Below, one piece after another: positions 9,077 to 18,300 of a DNA stretch of 60,488 nucleotides. Source of the stretch: Variovorax boronicumulans NBRC 103145 (GTDB lineage Bacteria; Pseudomonadota; Gammaproteobacteria; Burkholderiales; Burkholderiaceae_C). Below the pieces are notes generated by a model. It ran no database searches. It saw only the letters and a list, made by a program, of their open reading frames with translations, and was not told the DNA's origin. The number at the start of each line of letters is the position of its first letter. Positions within the stretch are counted from its first letter, which is position 1. The stretch lies in contig NZ_BCUS01000028.1 of NCBI RefSeq assembly GCF_001591345.1, positions 1 through 60,488 on the forward strand, written 5' to 3'. The position numbers and the translations under genes were made by a program.

Positions 9077-10072
9077 TCAGCGGCCGAAGCCGCGGTTGTA
9101 CGAACCCACGGCGGAGTTGTAGTAGCTCACGATGTTCTTGTACGTCGACGGGAACTTGCTGTCCTTGAACGTGCGCCATTGGCCGATCATGTTCAGCAGG
9201 CTGCCGTGCAGCGACTCGTAGTTGTAGTTGGGCGCCTTGCCTGCTTCCCCCTTGGCCTTGGCTGCGGCCTTGGCTTCTTCCAGCGCCTTGGAGAGTTCTT
9301 CCAGCGAGGCCTGCAACTCGCTGGCCGCCGCATCGACCTTGGCGACGGCGTCCTTGTTCTTCAGGCCGTCGATCTGGTCGAGGCCGTTGACGAACTTCTT
9401 GGCCACCGCCATCGAGGCCAGCGTGTGGTAGTTGAGCATGTCGCCCTCGGCCTTGAGCTTGGCCATGCGTTCGGTGCGCAACGCCTCCTGCACGCGGTCC
9501 AGCTCGCCGCCCAGCGTGTCGATGCTGGCCAGCAGGCCCTTGAAGGCGGCGTTCATGTCGGCGTCGGCCGCGCGGCCCTTGACCCACTTGTCTTCGAGAA
9601 AGCTCTTGGACCGGTAGTACGGGTCCATCGGCGTCCAGACGGCGACGAGCTTCTCGCCCGTGGTCACCACGCCGTCGACGGCCGCGTCGAGCGCCGCGTC
9701 GCCCGAACCGTCGGCGCGTGCCTTCTTCAGGTCGTCCACGATGGACTGCACATCGGAAGGGCTGCCATAGAACGAGTTCCCGCTCGGCGACTTGCCGTTC
9801 ACGTTCATCTGCACGTAGCTCTTGTACTTGGCACCCACGCTGCGGTTGTCGTCGATGAGCCGGTTGTAGCCCTGGCTGTAGGTGGTGCGGGCCGCGGCCT
9901 GCACGCGGGCCGGGTCCTTGGCGGGCTGGGTCTTGCCCGATGCGGACGGCGATGGCGAGGCTGCCGCCGGCGTCGGCTTGTTGTCTTCCTTGCAGGCCGC
10001 GAGCACGGCGCAGAAGCAAAGGCTCAAGGCAAACAGGCGCGTGCGCGCCGATCGGTTGTTGTGCGCAGTCAT
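9077..10072 (-). CDS. DUF3829 (YiiG-like) lipoprotein
   Basis: 331 aa from MTAHNNRSARTRLF, preceded by GGGAGAG; an in-frame upstream start at 10141 lacks such a site. The lipobox CAVLAAC puts the lipidated Cys near residue 26, followed by a low-complexity Pro/Ser/Ala linker. The body is helical, with SQGYNRLIDD near residue 66, VWTPMDPYYRSKSFLEDKW in the middle and a coiled-coil-like stretch (ELSKALEEAKAAAKAKGEAG), as in the YiiG/DUF3829 family of enterobacteria. The family has no established function. It is followed by the small lipoprotein 8 bp later. Confidence 0.8.
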   Translation of the reverse strand: MTAHNNRSARTRLFALSLCFCAVLAACKEDNKPTPAAASPSPSASGKTQPAKDPARVQAAARTTYSQGYNRLIDDNRSVGAKYKSYVQMNVNGKSPSGNSFYGSPSDVQSIVDDLKKARADGSGDAALDAAVDGVVTTGEKLVAVWTPMDPYYRSKSFLEDKWVKGRAADADMNAAFKGLLASIDTLGGELDRVQEALRTERMAKLKAEGDMLNYHTLASMAVAKKFVNGLDQIDGLKNKDAVAKVDAAASELQASLEELSKALEEAKAAAKAKGEAGKAPNYNYESLHGSLLNMIGQWRTFKDSKFPSTYKNIVSYYNSAVGSYNRGFGR

Positions 10073-10256
10073 GGCGCTCTCCCTCGGTTGTGGTTGTTCG
10101 GTGCCGCGCCCGTCGATGAAGGCCATCGTTCGCAGCGGCATCAGGTGCGGAAAATGATAGCCAGCGCCACCGAGCCCGATCGTCGCGAACGCGCGAAAAA
10201 AGCCCCGCGCACCGAACTAAATTGTGAGGATTCGCTTCAAGGCGTGCCCTGGAAAG

Positions 10257-11372
10257 TCAGAGCGTGCGTTCGAGCTGCCAGGCTTGGTACTTCAGGCTTA
10301 CCACCGCACCGATCACGATGCCCGCGATGGCCGGCAGGCTCGCGATGCTCAGTGTCGACAACGCGCTCAGGCCCTGCCCGATGGTGCAGCCCATGGCCGT
10401 GACGCCGCCGATGCCCATGAGCACCGCACCCGTCGCGTGGTGCGCGAGGTCGCCGGTGCCGGCGAAGCCTTCCCAGCGGAATTCGCGCGACCACAGCGCA
10501 TGCAGCGCCGCGCCCGCCACCACGCCGGCCACCGACACGATGCCCAGCGTGAGGCGCTTGTTGGCATCGCTGTAGAACATGAGCCAGTCGAGCGCATAGG
10601 CCACTGGCGTGACGAAGCTCAGCGCCTCGGCGCGGCCGGAGTTGGTGGCGAGGAACACGTGCTCGAGCGTGAGCGGATGCTCCTCGACCACCGCCCAGTG
10701 GCCGCTGAGCCACCACGCACCGACGACCAGTGCGCCGATCAGCATGCCGCCGACGAGACTGCGCACGTCGCGCGTCTCGCGGCCCCATGCGGCCCACACG
10801 AGCAACGTGCCGCCGAGCACGAGGCCGAGCGCGAGGCGCAGCGATGCTGCGTTGAGTTGGAAAGACGCGGCCAGCACATCGGGCAGCGACGCATTCATCG
10901 CCAGGTCGATGTGCACCGCATCGACGGTCGCGACGCGCAGCACCGCGGTGATGCCTTTCAGCGTGGCGAAGGCCGACACGCCCATGAGCACCAGCACCAC
11001 CAGCGCCTTGAGGTTGCCGCCGCCCAGACGCACCAGCGTCTTGTTGCCGCAGCCCGAAGACAGCACCATGCCGACGCCGAACAGCAGGCCGCCGACGAGC
11101 GCGGCGAGCCAGAGGATCTGGTGCGAGGCGTAGAGCGTGCGGTCGGCATCGACGAGCCCCGCGAACACGAGCGCCGAGAAGCCGATGAGCGCCACGCCGC
11201 CGGCCGCGGCCCACTGCTTCACGCGGGTCCAGTCGCCCAGTGCCACCACGTCGCTGATCGCGCCCATGGTGCAAAAGCGCGTGGCGCGCGCGACGGCGCC
11301 GAACACCGCCGACAGCACGAAGGCCGCCACGAGCGCGAGCGTGGTGAGAAGGGAAAGCTGCGCGATGGACAT
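10257..11372 (-). CDS. YeeE/YedE-family sulfur (thiosulfate) transporter
   Basis: 371-aa polytopic inner-membrane protein with about ten helices made of two similar halves. Conserved cysteine motifs of the YeeE/YedE (TsuA) family are visible: ATRFCTMG at Cys34, SSGCGNKT at Cys108 and AMGCTIGQG at about Cys335. In TsuA such cysteines line the path that passes thiosulfate across the membrane. The gene is the last of the sox run, 42 bp after soxB, consistent with import of thiosulfate or another reduced-sulfur anion. The substrate is inferred from context. Confidence 0.88.
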   Translation of the reverse strand: MSIAQLSLLTTLALVAAFVLSAVFGAVARATRFCTMGAISDVVALGDWTRVKQWAAAGGVALIGFSALVFAGLVDADRTLYASHQILWLAALVGGLLFGVGMVLSSGCGNKTLVRLGGGNLKALVVLVLMGVSAFATLKGITAVLRVATVDAVHIDLAMNASLPDVLAASFQLNAASLRLALGLVLGGTLLVWAAWGRETRDVRSLVGGMLIGALVVGAWWLSGHWAVVEEHPLTLEHVFLATNSGRAEALSFVTPVAYALDWLMFYSDANKRLTLGIVSVAGVVAGAALHALWSREFRWEGFAGTGDLAHHATGAVLMGIGGVTAMGCTIGQGLSALSTLSIASLPAIAGIVIGAVVSLKYQAWQLERTL

Positions 11373-11414
11373 GCCCCGATTCTAGGGAGCGACCCCGCGC
11401 GTGCGGGGCCCCAT

Positions 11415-13139
11415 TCAGCCCAGGCCGGGGTTCGGCGCGATGTTCTTCAGCACGGGTTCGTCGAGCCGGCGCGTGGTCACCACCTTGCGCGACTTCAGCC
11501 ACGGCTCGACGACTTCCCACACCGGCTTGTTGCCAGCGGTGCGCGCCTCTTCGCTCACGGGCGCCCAGCCCGCGACCTTGTAGCTGCGGCTGGCGTCGAT
11601 GGGCTTGCCGCCCAGGCGCATGTCCTGGATGCGCTGGCCCATCGCGGCGGTCGGGTCGCAGGTGTACTGCAGCCCGCCCACGCGCACCATGTCGCCGCCC
11701 TGCTGGTAGTAGGGGTCGGGGTTGAAGAGGTTGTCGCACACGTCTTCGAGCACGGTCTTGAGCGTCTCGCCGGTCATCTGCGTGACGGTGGCGTACGAGT
11801 ATGTGGTGGCCGTCATGTCCATCAGCCACTCGCGCGTGATCGCCTGGCCGGGCAGCAGCGAGGTGCCCCAGCGGAAGCCGGGCGAGAAGGCGATGGGTGC
11901 GTCCTGCACGTCCATGAGCGCGTCGAGCAGCAGCTGGTCGCCGGTGCCGTTGAAGTTGCCGCGCCGGTACAGCGCGCCGTCGGTGTGCGCGAGGGTTTCG
12001 GACAGCTTGGCCTCGTAGGGCGCGCGCACGCGGGTGATGAGCGCGTCCATCTCCTTGTCGGCGGGGATCAGGTCGGAGAACACGGGCAGCAGGCGGTAGC
12101 GGAAGTCGCTCACCTTCTTGCCCTTGACGTCGAAGTCGATCACGCCGAGGAACTTGCCGTTGGAGCCGCCGTTGACCACGATGGTCTTGCCGCCCGCGTT
12201 GCTCACGAGCGTGGGCATGGGCGTGCCGTCGTGCGTGTGGCCGCCGAGGATGGCGTCGATGCCGGTGACGCGGCTGGCCATCTTCAGGTCGACGTCCATG
12301 CCGTTGTGCGACAGCACCACCACCACCTGCGCGCCCTTGCCGCGCGCCTCGTTCACCACGCGCTGCAGGTTGTCATCCTGGATGCCGAAGGTCCAGTCGG
12401 CCACCATGTAGCGCGGGTTGGCGATGGGCGTGTACGGAAAGGCCTGGCCGATGATGGCGCAGGGCACGCCGTTGATCTCGCGCATCACGTAAGGCTTGAA
12501 CACCGGGTCGCCGAAGTCGGCGGTCTTGACGTTCTGCGCGACGAACTCGACCTTGCCCGCAAAGTCTTTCTCGATGATCTGCTGCACCCGCGCCATGCCG
12601 TAGGTGAACTCCCAGTGGCCGGTCATCACGTCGACGCCGAGCAGCTTGCAGGCATCGACCATGTCCTGCGCATCGGTCCACAGCGACGTGGCCGAGCCCT
12701 GCCAGGTGTCGCCGCCGTCGAGCAGCAGCGCGCCGGGGCGGCTGGCCTTGAGCTGCTTGACCAGCGTGGCCAGGTGCGCGAAACCGCCGACCTTGCCGTA
12801 GCGCTGCGCGGCCTTGTCGAAGTCGAGGTACGTGAGCGCATGCGCCATGCGCGTGCCGGGCTTCACGCCGGCGGCTTTCAGCAGATGCTCCCCCACGAGG
12901 TGCGGCACCTTGCCGCGCATGTGGCCCACGCCGATGTTGACGCCCGGTTCGCGGAAGTACAGCGGCTTGAGCTGCGCGTGGCAGTCGGTCATGTGCAGCA
13001 TCGACACGTTGCCGAAGGCCGGCACGGTGTACATGCCGTCGAGGCCGGCGGCCACGCTGCTGCCGTGGCGGCCCAGGCCCAGGCCGGCGACAGCGCCGGC
13101 ACCGAGCATCTGGACGAACTCGCGCTTGGAAAGGTTCAT
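11415..13139 (-). CDS. soxB: Thiosulfohydrolase SoxB
   Basis: 574 aa, dimanganese periplasmic enzyme of the 5'-nucleotidase/metallophosphatase superfamily. In the Sox cycle it hydrolyses the terminal sulfonate from the SoxY carrier as sulfate. Metal-site motifs are clear: MTDCHAQLKPLY at about residue 50, LLDGGDTWQGS near 140, TGHWEFTYG near 170, VLSHNGMDVD and ILGGHTHDG near 300. The N-terminus MNLSKREFVQMLGAGA has a KR form of the Tat signal, as SoxB proteins have. It follows soxX by 19 bp and precedes the YeeE-type transporter. Confidence 0.97.
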   Translation of the reverse strand: MNLSKREFVQMLGAGAVAGLGLGRHGSSVAAGLDGMYTVPAFGNVSMLHMTDCHAQLKPLYFREPGVNIGVGHMRGKVPHLVGEHLLKAAGVKPGTRMAHALTYLDFDKAAQRYGKVGGFAHLATLVKQLKASRPGALLLDGGDTWQGSATSLWTDAQDMVDACKLLGVDVMTGHWEFTYGMARVQQIIEKDFAGKVEFVAQNVKTADFGDPVFKPYVMREINGVPCAIIGQAFPYTPIANPRYMVADWTFGIQDDNLQRVVNEARGKGAQVVVVLSHNGMDVDLKMASRVTGIDAILGGHTHDGTPMPTLVSNAGGKTIVVNGGSNGKFLGVIDFDVKGKKVSDFRYRLLPVFSDLIPADKEMDALITRVRAPYEAKLSETLAHTDGALYRRGNFNGTGDQLLLDALMDVQDAPIAFSPGFRWGTSLLPGQAITREWLMDMTATTYSYATVTQMTGETLKTVLEDVCDNLFNPDPYYQQGGDMVRVGGLQYTCDPTAAMGQRIQDMRLGGKPIDASRSYKVAGWAPVSEEARTAGNKPVWEVVEPWLKSRKVVTTRRLDEPVLKNIAPNPGLG

Positions 13140-13158
13140 GAAGGAAGAAGCCGGGCGT

Positions 13159-13812
13159 TCAGCGGTTGACGGGAGACTGGGGGTCGAGCAGCAAGCCCAT
13201 CACGTCGCGGATCTGCTTCTCGTTGAGGATGCCGGAATGGCCGACGCGCGGCATGTTCGAGCAGGCGTTGTAGGCGCGCGCGTTCCACAGCTTGCCCCAG
13301 GTGTATTCGACGATGGGCTTGGACGCAGCGCTGGCCGGGTCGCTCACGCCGCGCAGCTTGCCGTAGTGGTACAGGCTCGGGCCGAGCGTGCCGAAGGAGA
13401 TTTCTTCCTTCGACATCTGGTGGCAGTTGTAGCAATTGCCGCCGTTGGCCGCATTCGCGGCGTCGGTCCAGGTGAGGCCGCGGCCGTTCTGCGCGATCTT
13501 CTCGCCCTCGCGCCAGTCGCCGACGAACTTGCCGTCGGAGGGCCAGCGCACGGTCTTCATGTTGGCGGCCTCGATCTCCTTGGTGCGTTGGTCGTCCAGC
13601 GGCTTGCCGCTGGCCTCGGCTTCGCTGCACGCGAGGTTGGCCGGGTCTTGCACGAGGCGGTCGACCTTGGCGATGCCCTGGTCGCGGAAGGAGCGCTGCA
13701 GCGCGTCGGCGGTGAGCTTGTCGAGCTCGGCGGCGCTGTCGACAGACGCGCAGCCGAACACGGTGAGCGCGCAGGCCACGGCGGCCAGGCCGAAGAAATG
13801 ATCGGATTTCAT
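13159..13812 (-). CDS. soxX: Sox cytochrome subunit SoxX
   Basis: 217 aa, c-type cytochrome half of SoxAX, which oxidatively couples thiosulfate to the SoxY cysteine. The haem site CYNCH is at residues 127-131 and a probable axial Met in SNMPRVGHSG lies near 185. The export signal MKSDHFFGLAAVACALTVFG is followed by a cysteine; VFGC is a poor lipobox, so lipidation is uncertain. An N-terminal extension of about 90 residues before the cytochrome fold is longer than in minimal SoxX proteins. It is 12 bp downstream of soxA. Confidence 0.93.
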   Translation of the reverse strand: MKSDHFFGLAAVACALTVFGCASVDSAAELDKLTADALQRSFRDQGIAKVDRLVQDPANLACSEAEASGKPLDDQRTKEIEAANMKTVRWPSDGKFVGDWREGEKIAQNGRGLTWTDAANAANGGNCYNCHQMSKEEISFGTLGPSLYHYGKLRGVSDPASAASKPIVEYTWGKLWNARAYNACSNMPRVGHSGILNEKQIRDVMGLLLDPQSPVNR

Positions 13813-13824
13813 GGCGTGGCTCCT

Positions 13825-14628
13825 TCAGCGCTTGATGGCGGGCGCGGTGGTCTTGCCGCCCTTGCCGTTGACGCCCATGTACACGGCCAGCGCCACGGTC
13901 ACGTCGCTGGCGTAGCCCGGGTACGGAAAGCGCTGCTGGCGGAAGCAGTCGTTGAGCCGGCGCTGCATGCCCCACAGCTCGCCCGACGACACGCGGTACG
14001 CCGGCCAGGCACCGAAGCCTTCACCGGCGCCGGGGTTCTTCGTGAGGTTGGGCAGGTCCTGCAGGCGGATGCGCTTGCCGTCGGCGCCGTGGCAGGTGGC
14101 GCAGGCAAAGTCGTGCGGGCCGGCGCGCAGGAAGAACAGGCGCTTGCCCACTTCGTACGCACGGCGTTCGCTCGCGTGCGACTGCGGCAGGTTCAGCGGC
14201 AGGCCTTTCGACTCGGCCGAGATCCATGCCACCAGCCCCTCGAGGTTCTTCTGCTCGCCCTGTCCGAACGGCGTCTTCGCGATGGCGGCGGCGTCGAAGC
14301 CCTGCAAGGTCTCCATGCAGGTGAGCAGGCGCGACTCCATGTCCTGCACGCGGCCGGTGTCGGGAAAGTAGCGCGGCAGTTCGGCGAACGCGCCCTTCAC
14401 CACGCCCGGGCCCTTGCCGAGGTCGCACTTCTCCATCGACGCGGCCTTGGGCCCGCGCTTCTGTTTCCAGAGGTCTTCGCCCTTGGCCTCGAACAGTTCG
14501 GCGGGGTTGCCGTCCTGCAGCAGCGCGCGGTACTCGGCGATGCCCTCGGCCGTGGTCTTCTGCGCCGCGGCGGGCAGTGCGATGCTGCCGGCCAGCACCA
14601 GCAGGCTCAGGCATGTGGTTGTCCTCAT
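13825..14628 (-). CDS. soxA: Sox cytochrome subunit SoxA, apparently mono-haem
   Basis: 267 aa from MRTTTCLSLL with signal peptide to AAAQ. A GTG 30 nt upstream is in frame but would spoil the signal peptide. Catalytic subunit of SoxAX. Only one haem motif is present, CATCH at 176-180. The active-site ligand cysteine is Cys228 in RLNDCFRQQ. Where di-haem SoxA proteins carry an N-terminal haem, this one has Cys68 and Cys104, which probably form a disulfide as in known mono-haem SoxA. Followed by soxX after 12 bp and preceded by soxZ with a 70-bp gap. Confidence 0.94.
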   Translation of the reverse strand: MRTTTCLSLLVLAGSIALPAAAQKTTAEGIAEYRALLQDGNPAELFEAKGEDLWKQKRGPKAASMEKCDLGKGPGVVKGAFAELPRYFPDTGRVQDMESRLLTCMETLQGFDAAAIAKTPFGQGEQKNLEGLVAWISAESKGLPLNLPQSHASERRAYEVGKRLFFLRAGPHDFACATCHGADGKRIRLQDLPNLTKNPGAGEGFGAWPAYRVSSGELWGMQRRLNDCFRQQRFPYPGYASDVTVALAVYMGVNGKGGKTTAPAIKR

Positions 14629-14698
14629 GGGGCCGCCTTTTTTTCTCGTGGGGAACACAACAACACGCGAGCGAGCGCCCGCGTGGGCGAAGAAAGCG

Positions 14699-15010
14699 TC
14701 AGCTGACGGTGGCTTCGTCGGTGCGGGTGTCGCCGCGGTTGTCCTTCCAGGTCACGGCGATCTTGTCGCCGGCCTTCGCGCCCTTCAGCGTGAACTGCAT
14801 GAAGGGGTTCTTCGACACCGCCGGGCCCCAGTCGGCCGTGAGCACGGTCTTGCCGTTGAGCGAGGCCGTGACCTCCTGGATGAACCAGGCGGGGATGGTC
14901 TTGCCGGCGGCGTCCTTGCGCTGGCCAGTTTCCATTTCGTGCGCCATGAGGATGCGCACGGTCGTCTTGTCGCCCGCGGCCTGGGCGCGGATGCGCATGG
15001 GATCTGCCAT
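14699..15010 (-). CDS. soxZ: Sulfur carrier partner SoxZ
   Basis: 103 aa, no signal peptide; exported together with SoxY as the SoxYZ heterodimer. The start MADPMRIRAQ is preceded by AAGGAG. The sequence shows the SoxZ immunoglobulin-like strands: HEMETGQRKDAAGKTIPAWF and NPFMQFTLKGAKAGDKIAVTW. It stabilises the swinging SoxY arm during the Sox cycle. It lies 46 bp after soxY. Confidence 0.96.
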   Translation of the reverse strand: MADPMRIRAQAAGDKTTVRILMAHEMETGQRKDAAGKTIPAWFIQEVTASLNGKTVLTADWGPAVSKNPFMQFTLKGAKAGDKIAVTWKDNRGDTRTDEATVS

Positions 15011-15056
15011 GGTGGTCTCCTTCTTCTCGTCGTGTTCTGTGTGTGAAGCCCGTCGC

Positions 15057-15515
15057 TCAGCCGCCGCAGCCGCCGAGCGTGACCTTGACTTCCTTCTTGG
15101 CAAAGAGCGCCTTGCCGTCGTTCATGACCGCGATCGCGTACACGTCGGACGACTGGCCCAGCTTGGCGCGCGTGGTGAAGTTCGACTCGACGAACTCCGA
15201 GGTGTTGAAGATCGCAACCACGGCGTTCGGGTTCTTCTCGACCAGCAGCATGAGCTGCTTCACGCCGGGCAAGGCGGTGGCCACGCTGAGCGGCACCACG
15301 GCGCCGTTCTCGGCGATGTCGGGGCCGGTGATGGTGACGTCCTTGCTCTCGGTGGGCGCGCCGGTGACGCCGACGGCCTTGAGCGCGTCGGCCACGCTCT
15401 TGGCGTCGAAGGCGTCTTTGGAGTACGCGAGGGCGGTGGCGGGAAGCCAGCCGGCGGTGGCCGCCAGGCCTGCGAGGGCGGCGGACTGCGTGAGCATCTG
15501 TCTGCGGTTTTTCAT
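15057..15515 (-). CDS. soxY: Sulfur carrier SoxY
   Basis: 152 aa with the diagnostic C-terminal carrier motif GGCGG, whose Cys150 holds the sulfur substrate as it visits SoxAX, SoxB and SoxCD. The N-terminus MKNRRQMLTQSAALAGLAAT is a twin-arginine signal with cleavage after ATALA. The start was chosen at an AGGAGA site; an in-frame upstream start overlaps soxD. Sequence and length are typical. Followed by soxZ. Confidence 0.97.
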   Translation of the reverse strand: MKNRRQMLTQSAALAGLAATAGWLPATALAYSKDAFDAKSVADALKAVGVTGAPTESKDVTITGPDIAENGAVVPLSVATALPGVKQLMLLVEKNPNAVVAIFNTSEFVESNFTTRAKLGQSSDVYAIAVMNDGKALFAKKEVKVTLGGCGG

Positions 15516-15534
15516 GGGGTTGTCTCCTGTCGAA

Positions 15535-16581
15535 TCATGGTCCGGCGCTGTCGGCGAGCCAGCGTGCGATGGCCTTGGCATCATCGTCGCCGAGGGTCTG
15601 CGGCGGCATCGGGATCGCCCCCCAGACGCCGGTGCTGCCTGCCTTGATCTTCTGCAGCAGGTGGTCGGTCTGGCCGGGGTACTTCTTCGCGATGTCCGAG
15701 AAGGCGGGGCCGACGAGTTTTTGCGTCATGCCGTGGCAGGCGGTGCAGCTGTTCTTCTCGAGCAGCGCGACGGGCACCTTCGGTGCCGCGGCCGGTGCGC
15801 TGGTCTTCACGGCAGCAGCAGGCGCCGCGGTGGCGATGCCGCGCTGCGCGCCCACCAGCCGGTTCTGGTCGGCGAGGTTGCCGTGGCTGCCGCGCGCATG
15901 CGGCGGCAACTGCGCGACGGACGACGCCGCCGGCACGCAGTCGCGCATGCAGGCCACGGCCGACACGTCGGGCTTCGTGGCGCGGCCGAACTCGCTGCCG
16001 GGCCACATCGCGTGCGCGGTGGTGCCGCCGTTGCGGTTGGGCATGCGGGCCTGCACCTCGCGGATGTTCTTGTCGGACAGCGTGAAGTCGTCGGGCACGA
16101 TGCCGCCGAGGTTCAGCATGTAGGCGGTGACGGCATACACATCGTCCGGCGTCAGCGACTTGGGCTGGTTCCACGGCATGGCGCGGTACACGTAGTCCCA
16201 CACGGTCGACAGGCTCGTGACCTTCATCAGCGTGGTGCGGCCCGGGAACGCCGGGTCTTTCAGGCGCGCGACGTGGCCGCTCTTGATGTCCTCGGCCGTG
16301 GTGCCGCCGACGATCGGGCTGAACACCTGGTTCGATTCGCCGAACACGCCGTGGCACGAGGCGCACTTGCCTTCCCACAGGTCCTGCCCGCGCGTGACGG
16401 AGCCCGAGCCGGGCGGCAGGCCCTTGAAGTCGGGGCGCACGTCGATGTCCCACGCGGCCACTTCCTTGGGCGTGGCGTCGCGGCCGATGCCGGCATAGCC
16501 TGCTGTCTTGGGCTGCGCCCATGCGGCTGCACCGCATGCGAGAACGAGCAACAGCAGCGCGCGCTTAGGAAAGCTGGACAT
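15535..16581 (-). CDS. soxD: Sulfane dehydrogenase di-haem cytochrome SoxD
   Basis: 348 aa, periplasmic cytochrome subunit of SoxCD, which takes six electrons from the sulfane sulfur bound to SoxY. Two haem motifs are visible: CASCH at 73-77 and CTACH at 279-283. They sit in two cytochrome c domains joined by an Ala/Pro-rich linker around residue 255. The signal peptide ends AAAWAQ. Its ATG lies 17 nt inside the end of soxC, so the two are translationally coupled. The order soxC-soxD-soxY is unusual in that soxCD precede the carrier genes. Confidence 0.92.
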   Translation of the reverse strand: MSSFPKRALLLLVLACGAAAWAQPKTAGYAGIGRDATPKEVAAWDIDVRPDFKGLPPGSGSVTRGQDLWEGKCASCHGVFGESNQVFSPIVGGTTAEDIKSGHVARLKDPAFPGRTTLMKVTSLSTVWDYVYRAMPWNQPKSLTPDDVYAVTAYMLNLGGIVPDDFTLSDKNIREVQARMPNRNGGTTAHAMWPGSEFGRATKPDVSAVACMRDCVPAASSVAQLPPHARGSHGNLADQNRLVGAQRGIATAAPAAAVKTSAPAAAPKVPVALLEKNSCTACHGMTQKLVGPAFSDIAKKYPGQTDHLLQKIKAGSTGVWGAIPMPPQTLGDDDAKAIARWLADSAGP

Positions 16582-17929
16582 TCGCCACCTCCCCGTTCGC
16601 CTGCACCTGCCACGACTGGATGGCGTTGTTGTGATAGATCGAGCGCGTGCCGCGCACCGCGCGCAGCTGCTTGTAGCTGGGCTGCACGTAGCCGGTGTCG
16701 TCGATGGCGCGGCTCTGGATGATGGCGGGCGTGCCGTCCCACACCCAGTCGATGTTGAAGCGCGTGAGGCACTTCGAGAGCACGGGCGATTCGAGCCGCG
16801 CGGTGCGCCAGTTGCGCCCGCCGTCCACGCTCACGTCCACGCGCTTCACCTTGCCGCGGCCCGACCACGCGAGGCCGGTGATGTTGTAGAAGCCCTTGTC
16901 GAGCAGCATCTGCCCGCCCGAGGGCGTGGTCACGACGCTCTTGCATTCCTGGATGCTGGTGTACTGGCGGTGCTGGCCGTCGGGCATCAGGTCGACGTAG
17001 TGCACGGTCTCGTCCTTGGCGCCGTAGGGCTGGTCGCCGAGTTCGATGCGGCGCAGGTACTTGACCCAGCTCACGCCCTGCACGCCGGGCACCACGAGCC
17101 GCAGCGGGTAGCCCTGCTCGGGCCGCAGCATCTCGCCGTTCTGGCCGTAGGCCACGAGCACCTCGCCCGAGCGGATGAGGCTCATGGGAATGGTGCGCGT
17201 CATCGACGAACCGTCGGCGCCTTCGGCGAGCACGAAGCGCTCGCCCTTGAGGTCGGCACCCGCCATCTCGAGCAGCGTGATCAGCGGCACGCCGGTGAAC
17301 TCGCTGCACGACAGCATGCCGTGCGTGTACTGGGCCGTGGGCACGGCGACGTTGCCCCACTCCATGCCGGTGTTGGCGCCGCACTCGATGAAGTGAAAGC
17401 GCGACACCGACGGCAGCCGCATCAGCTCGTCGAGCGTGAAGACCTTCGGCGTCTTCACCATGCCGTTGACCATCAGGCGGTGCTTCGAGGGATCGATGTC
17501 CCACCAGCCCTGGTGGTGCCGCTCGAAGTGCAGGCCGCTGGGCGTGACGATGCCGAACAGCGACTGCAGCGGCGCGAACGACACCGAGGCCTGCGCAGTC
17601 GGCGTGAGCCCCGGGCTCTGGCGGCGCTGCACATTGGCTTCGTACTTGGAAGGCTTGCCGTAGCCGTCGGTGACCACCGGCTGGCCGAGGCCCGTGCTGT
17701 GCGCGGGCAGGTTCAATATCGCGGGGTCACCGTCGCCCACGGCGGTGCGCGTTTGCGCAAGCGCGGACGACGTGGCCGCCGTGCCTGCGACGGCCGCGGC
17801 GAAGGCATTGCGGATGAAGTCGCGTCGCCCCTTGCCGGCTTCGGCGAAGACGGCGCGCACGCCTTGCGCGTCGAGAAAGTTCTCGGGTGCCTTGCGAACC
17901 TGCCCGGTCTGCTGGATGCTGCCGCTCAT
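16565..17929 (-). CDS. soxC: Sulfane dehydrogenase molybdenum subunit SoxC
   Basis: 454 aa from MSGSIQQTGQ, an oxidoreductase of the sulfite-oxidase family with molybdopterin cofactor. The Mo-ligand cysteine is Cys183 in HFIECGANTGMEWG. A twin-arginine signal (GRRDFIRNA, residues 34-42, then a hydrophobic stretch to SALAQ) directs folded export. The C-terminal dimerisation domain is intact (DVSVDGGRNWRTA). It works with SoxD. The gene starts 19 bp after the small cytochrome gene. A longer in-frame start at 17992 would run into that gene. Confidence 0.94.
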   Translation of the reverse strand: MSGSIQQTGQVRKAPENFLDAQGVRAVFAEAGKGRRDFIRNAFAAAVAGTAATSSALAQTRTAVGDGDPAILNLPAHSTGLGQPVVTDGYGKPSKYEANVQRRQSPGLTPTAQASVSFAPLQSLFGIVTPSGLHFERHHQGWWDIDPSKHRLMVNGMVKTPKVFTLDELMRLPSVSRFHFIECGANTGMEWGNVAVPTAQYTHGMLSCSEFTGVPLITLLEMAGADLKGERFVLAEGADGSSMTRTIPMSLIRSGEVLVAYGQNGEMLRPEQGYPLRLVVPGVQGVSWVKYLRRIELGDQPYGAKDETVHYVDLMPDGQHRQYTSIQECKSVVTTPSGGQMLLDKGFYNITGLAWSGRGKVKRVDVSVDGGRNWRTARLESPVLSKCLTRFNIDWVWDGTPAIIQSRAIDDTGYVQPSYKQLRAVRGTRSIYHNNAIQSWQVQANGEVANVQLS

Positions 17930-17948
17930 GGCGTCGCGTCCGTGAGCC

Positions 17949-18266
17949 TTACTTGGCGCCGCCCAATACCCAGGCGGCCAGCGCCTTGGCATCGGCCTCG
18001 CTCATCGCGGGCTGCGCGGGCATGGGCACGGCGCCCCACTTGCCGGTGCTGCCCTTCTGGATGCTCGCGGTGAGCGCGGCGAGCGCGTCGGCCTGGCCGG
18101 TGTACTTCTTTGCGACGTCGAGGTAGGCGGGGCCGACCAGCTTCTTGTCGACTGCGTGGCAGGCGAGGCAGGCGTTCTTCTGGGCCAGTTCCTTGTTGGC
18201 AAGGGCCGGTGTCGACAGCAGCAACGCGGTGACAGCGACGGCGAGCGACGGCAGCAGCAACTTCAA
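17949..18266 (-). CDS. Small periplasmic class I cytochrome c
   Basis: 105 aa with a cleavable signal (to PALA), one haem motif CLACH at 33-37 and an axial Met82 in GAVPMPAQ. The mature size of about 80 residues is that of cytochrome c-551/552. It heads the soxCDYZAXB run and probably accepts electrons from SoxAX and SoxCD and passes them to a terminal oxidase; this role is inferred from position. SoxE is a possible name, but that symbol is used for different proteins, so I leave it unnamed. Confidence 0.9.
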   Translation of the reverse strand: MKLLLPSLAVAVTALLLSTPALANKELAQKNACLACHAVDKKLVGPAYLDVAKKYTGQADALAALTASIQKGSTGKWGAVPMPAQPAMSEADAKALAAWVLGGAK

Positions 18267-18300
18267 TTCGGTCTCCTCGAAACGCGCCCCGAAGCGGCCG

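Noticed and set aside
10224..13169. Plus-strand frame of about 980 codons over the YeeE and soxB genes
   Set aside because: Antisense shadow; soxB metal motifs fix the coding strand.
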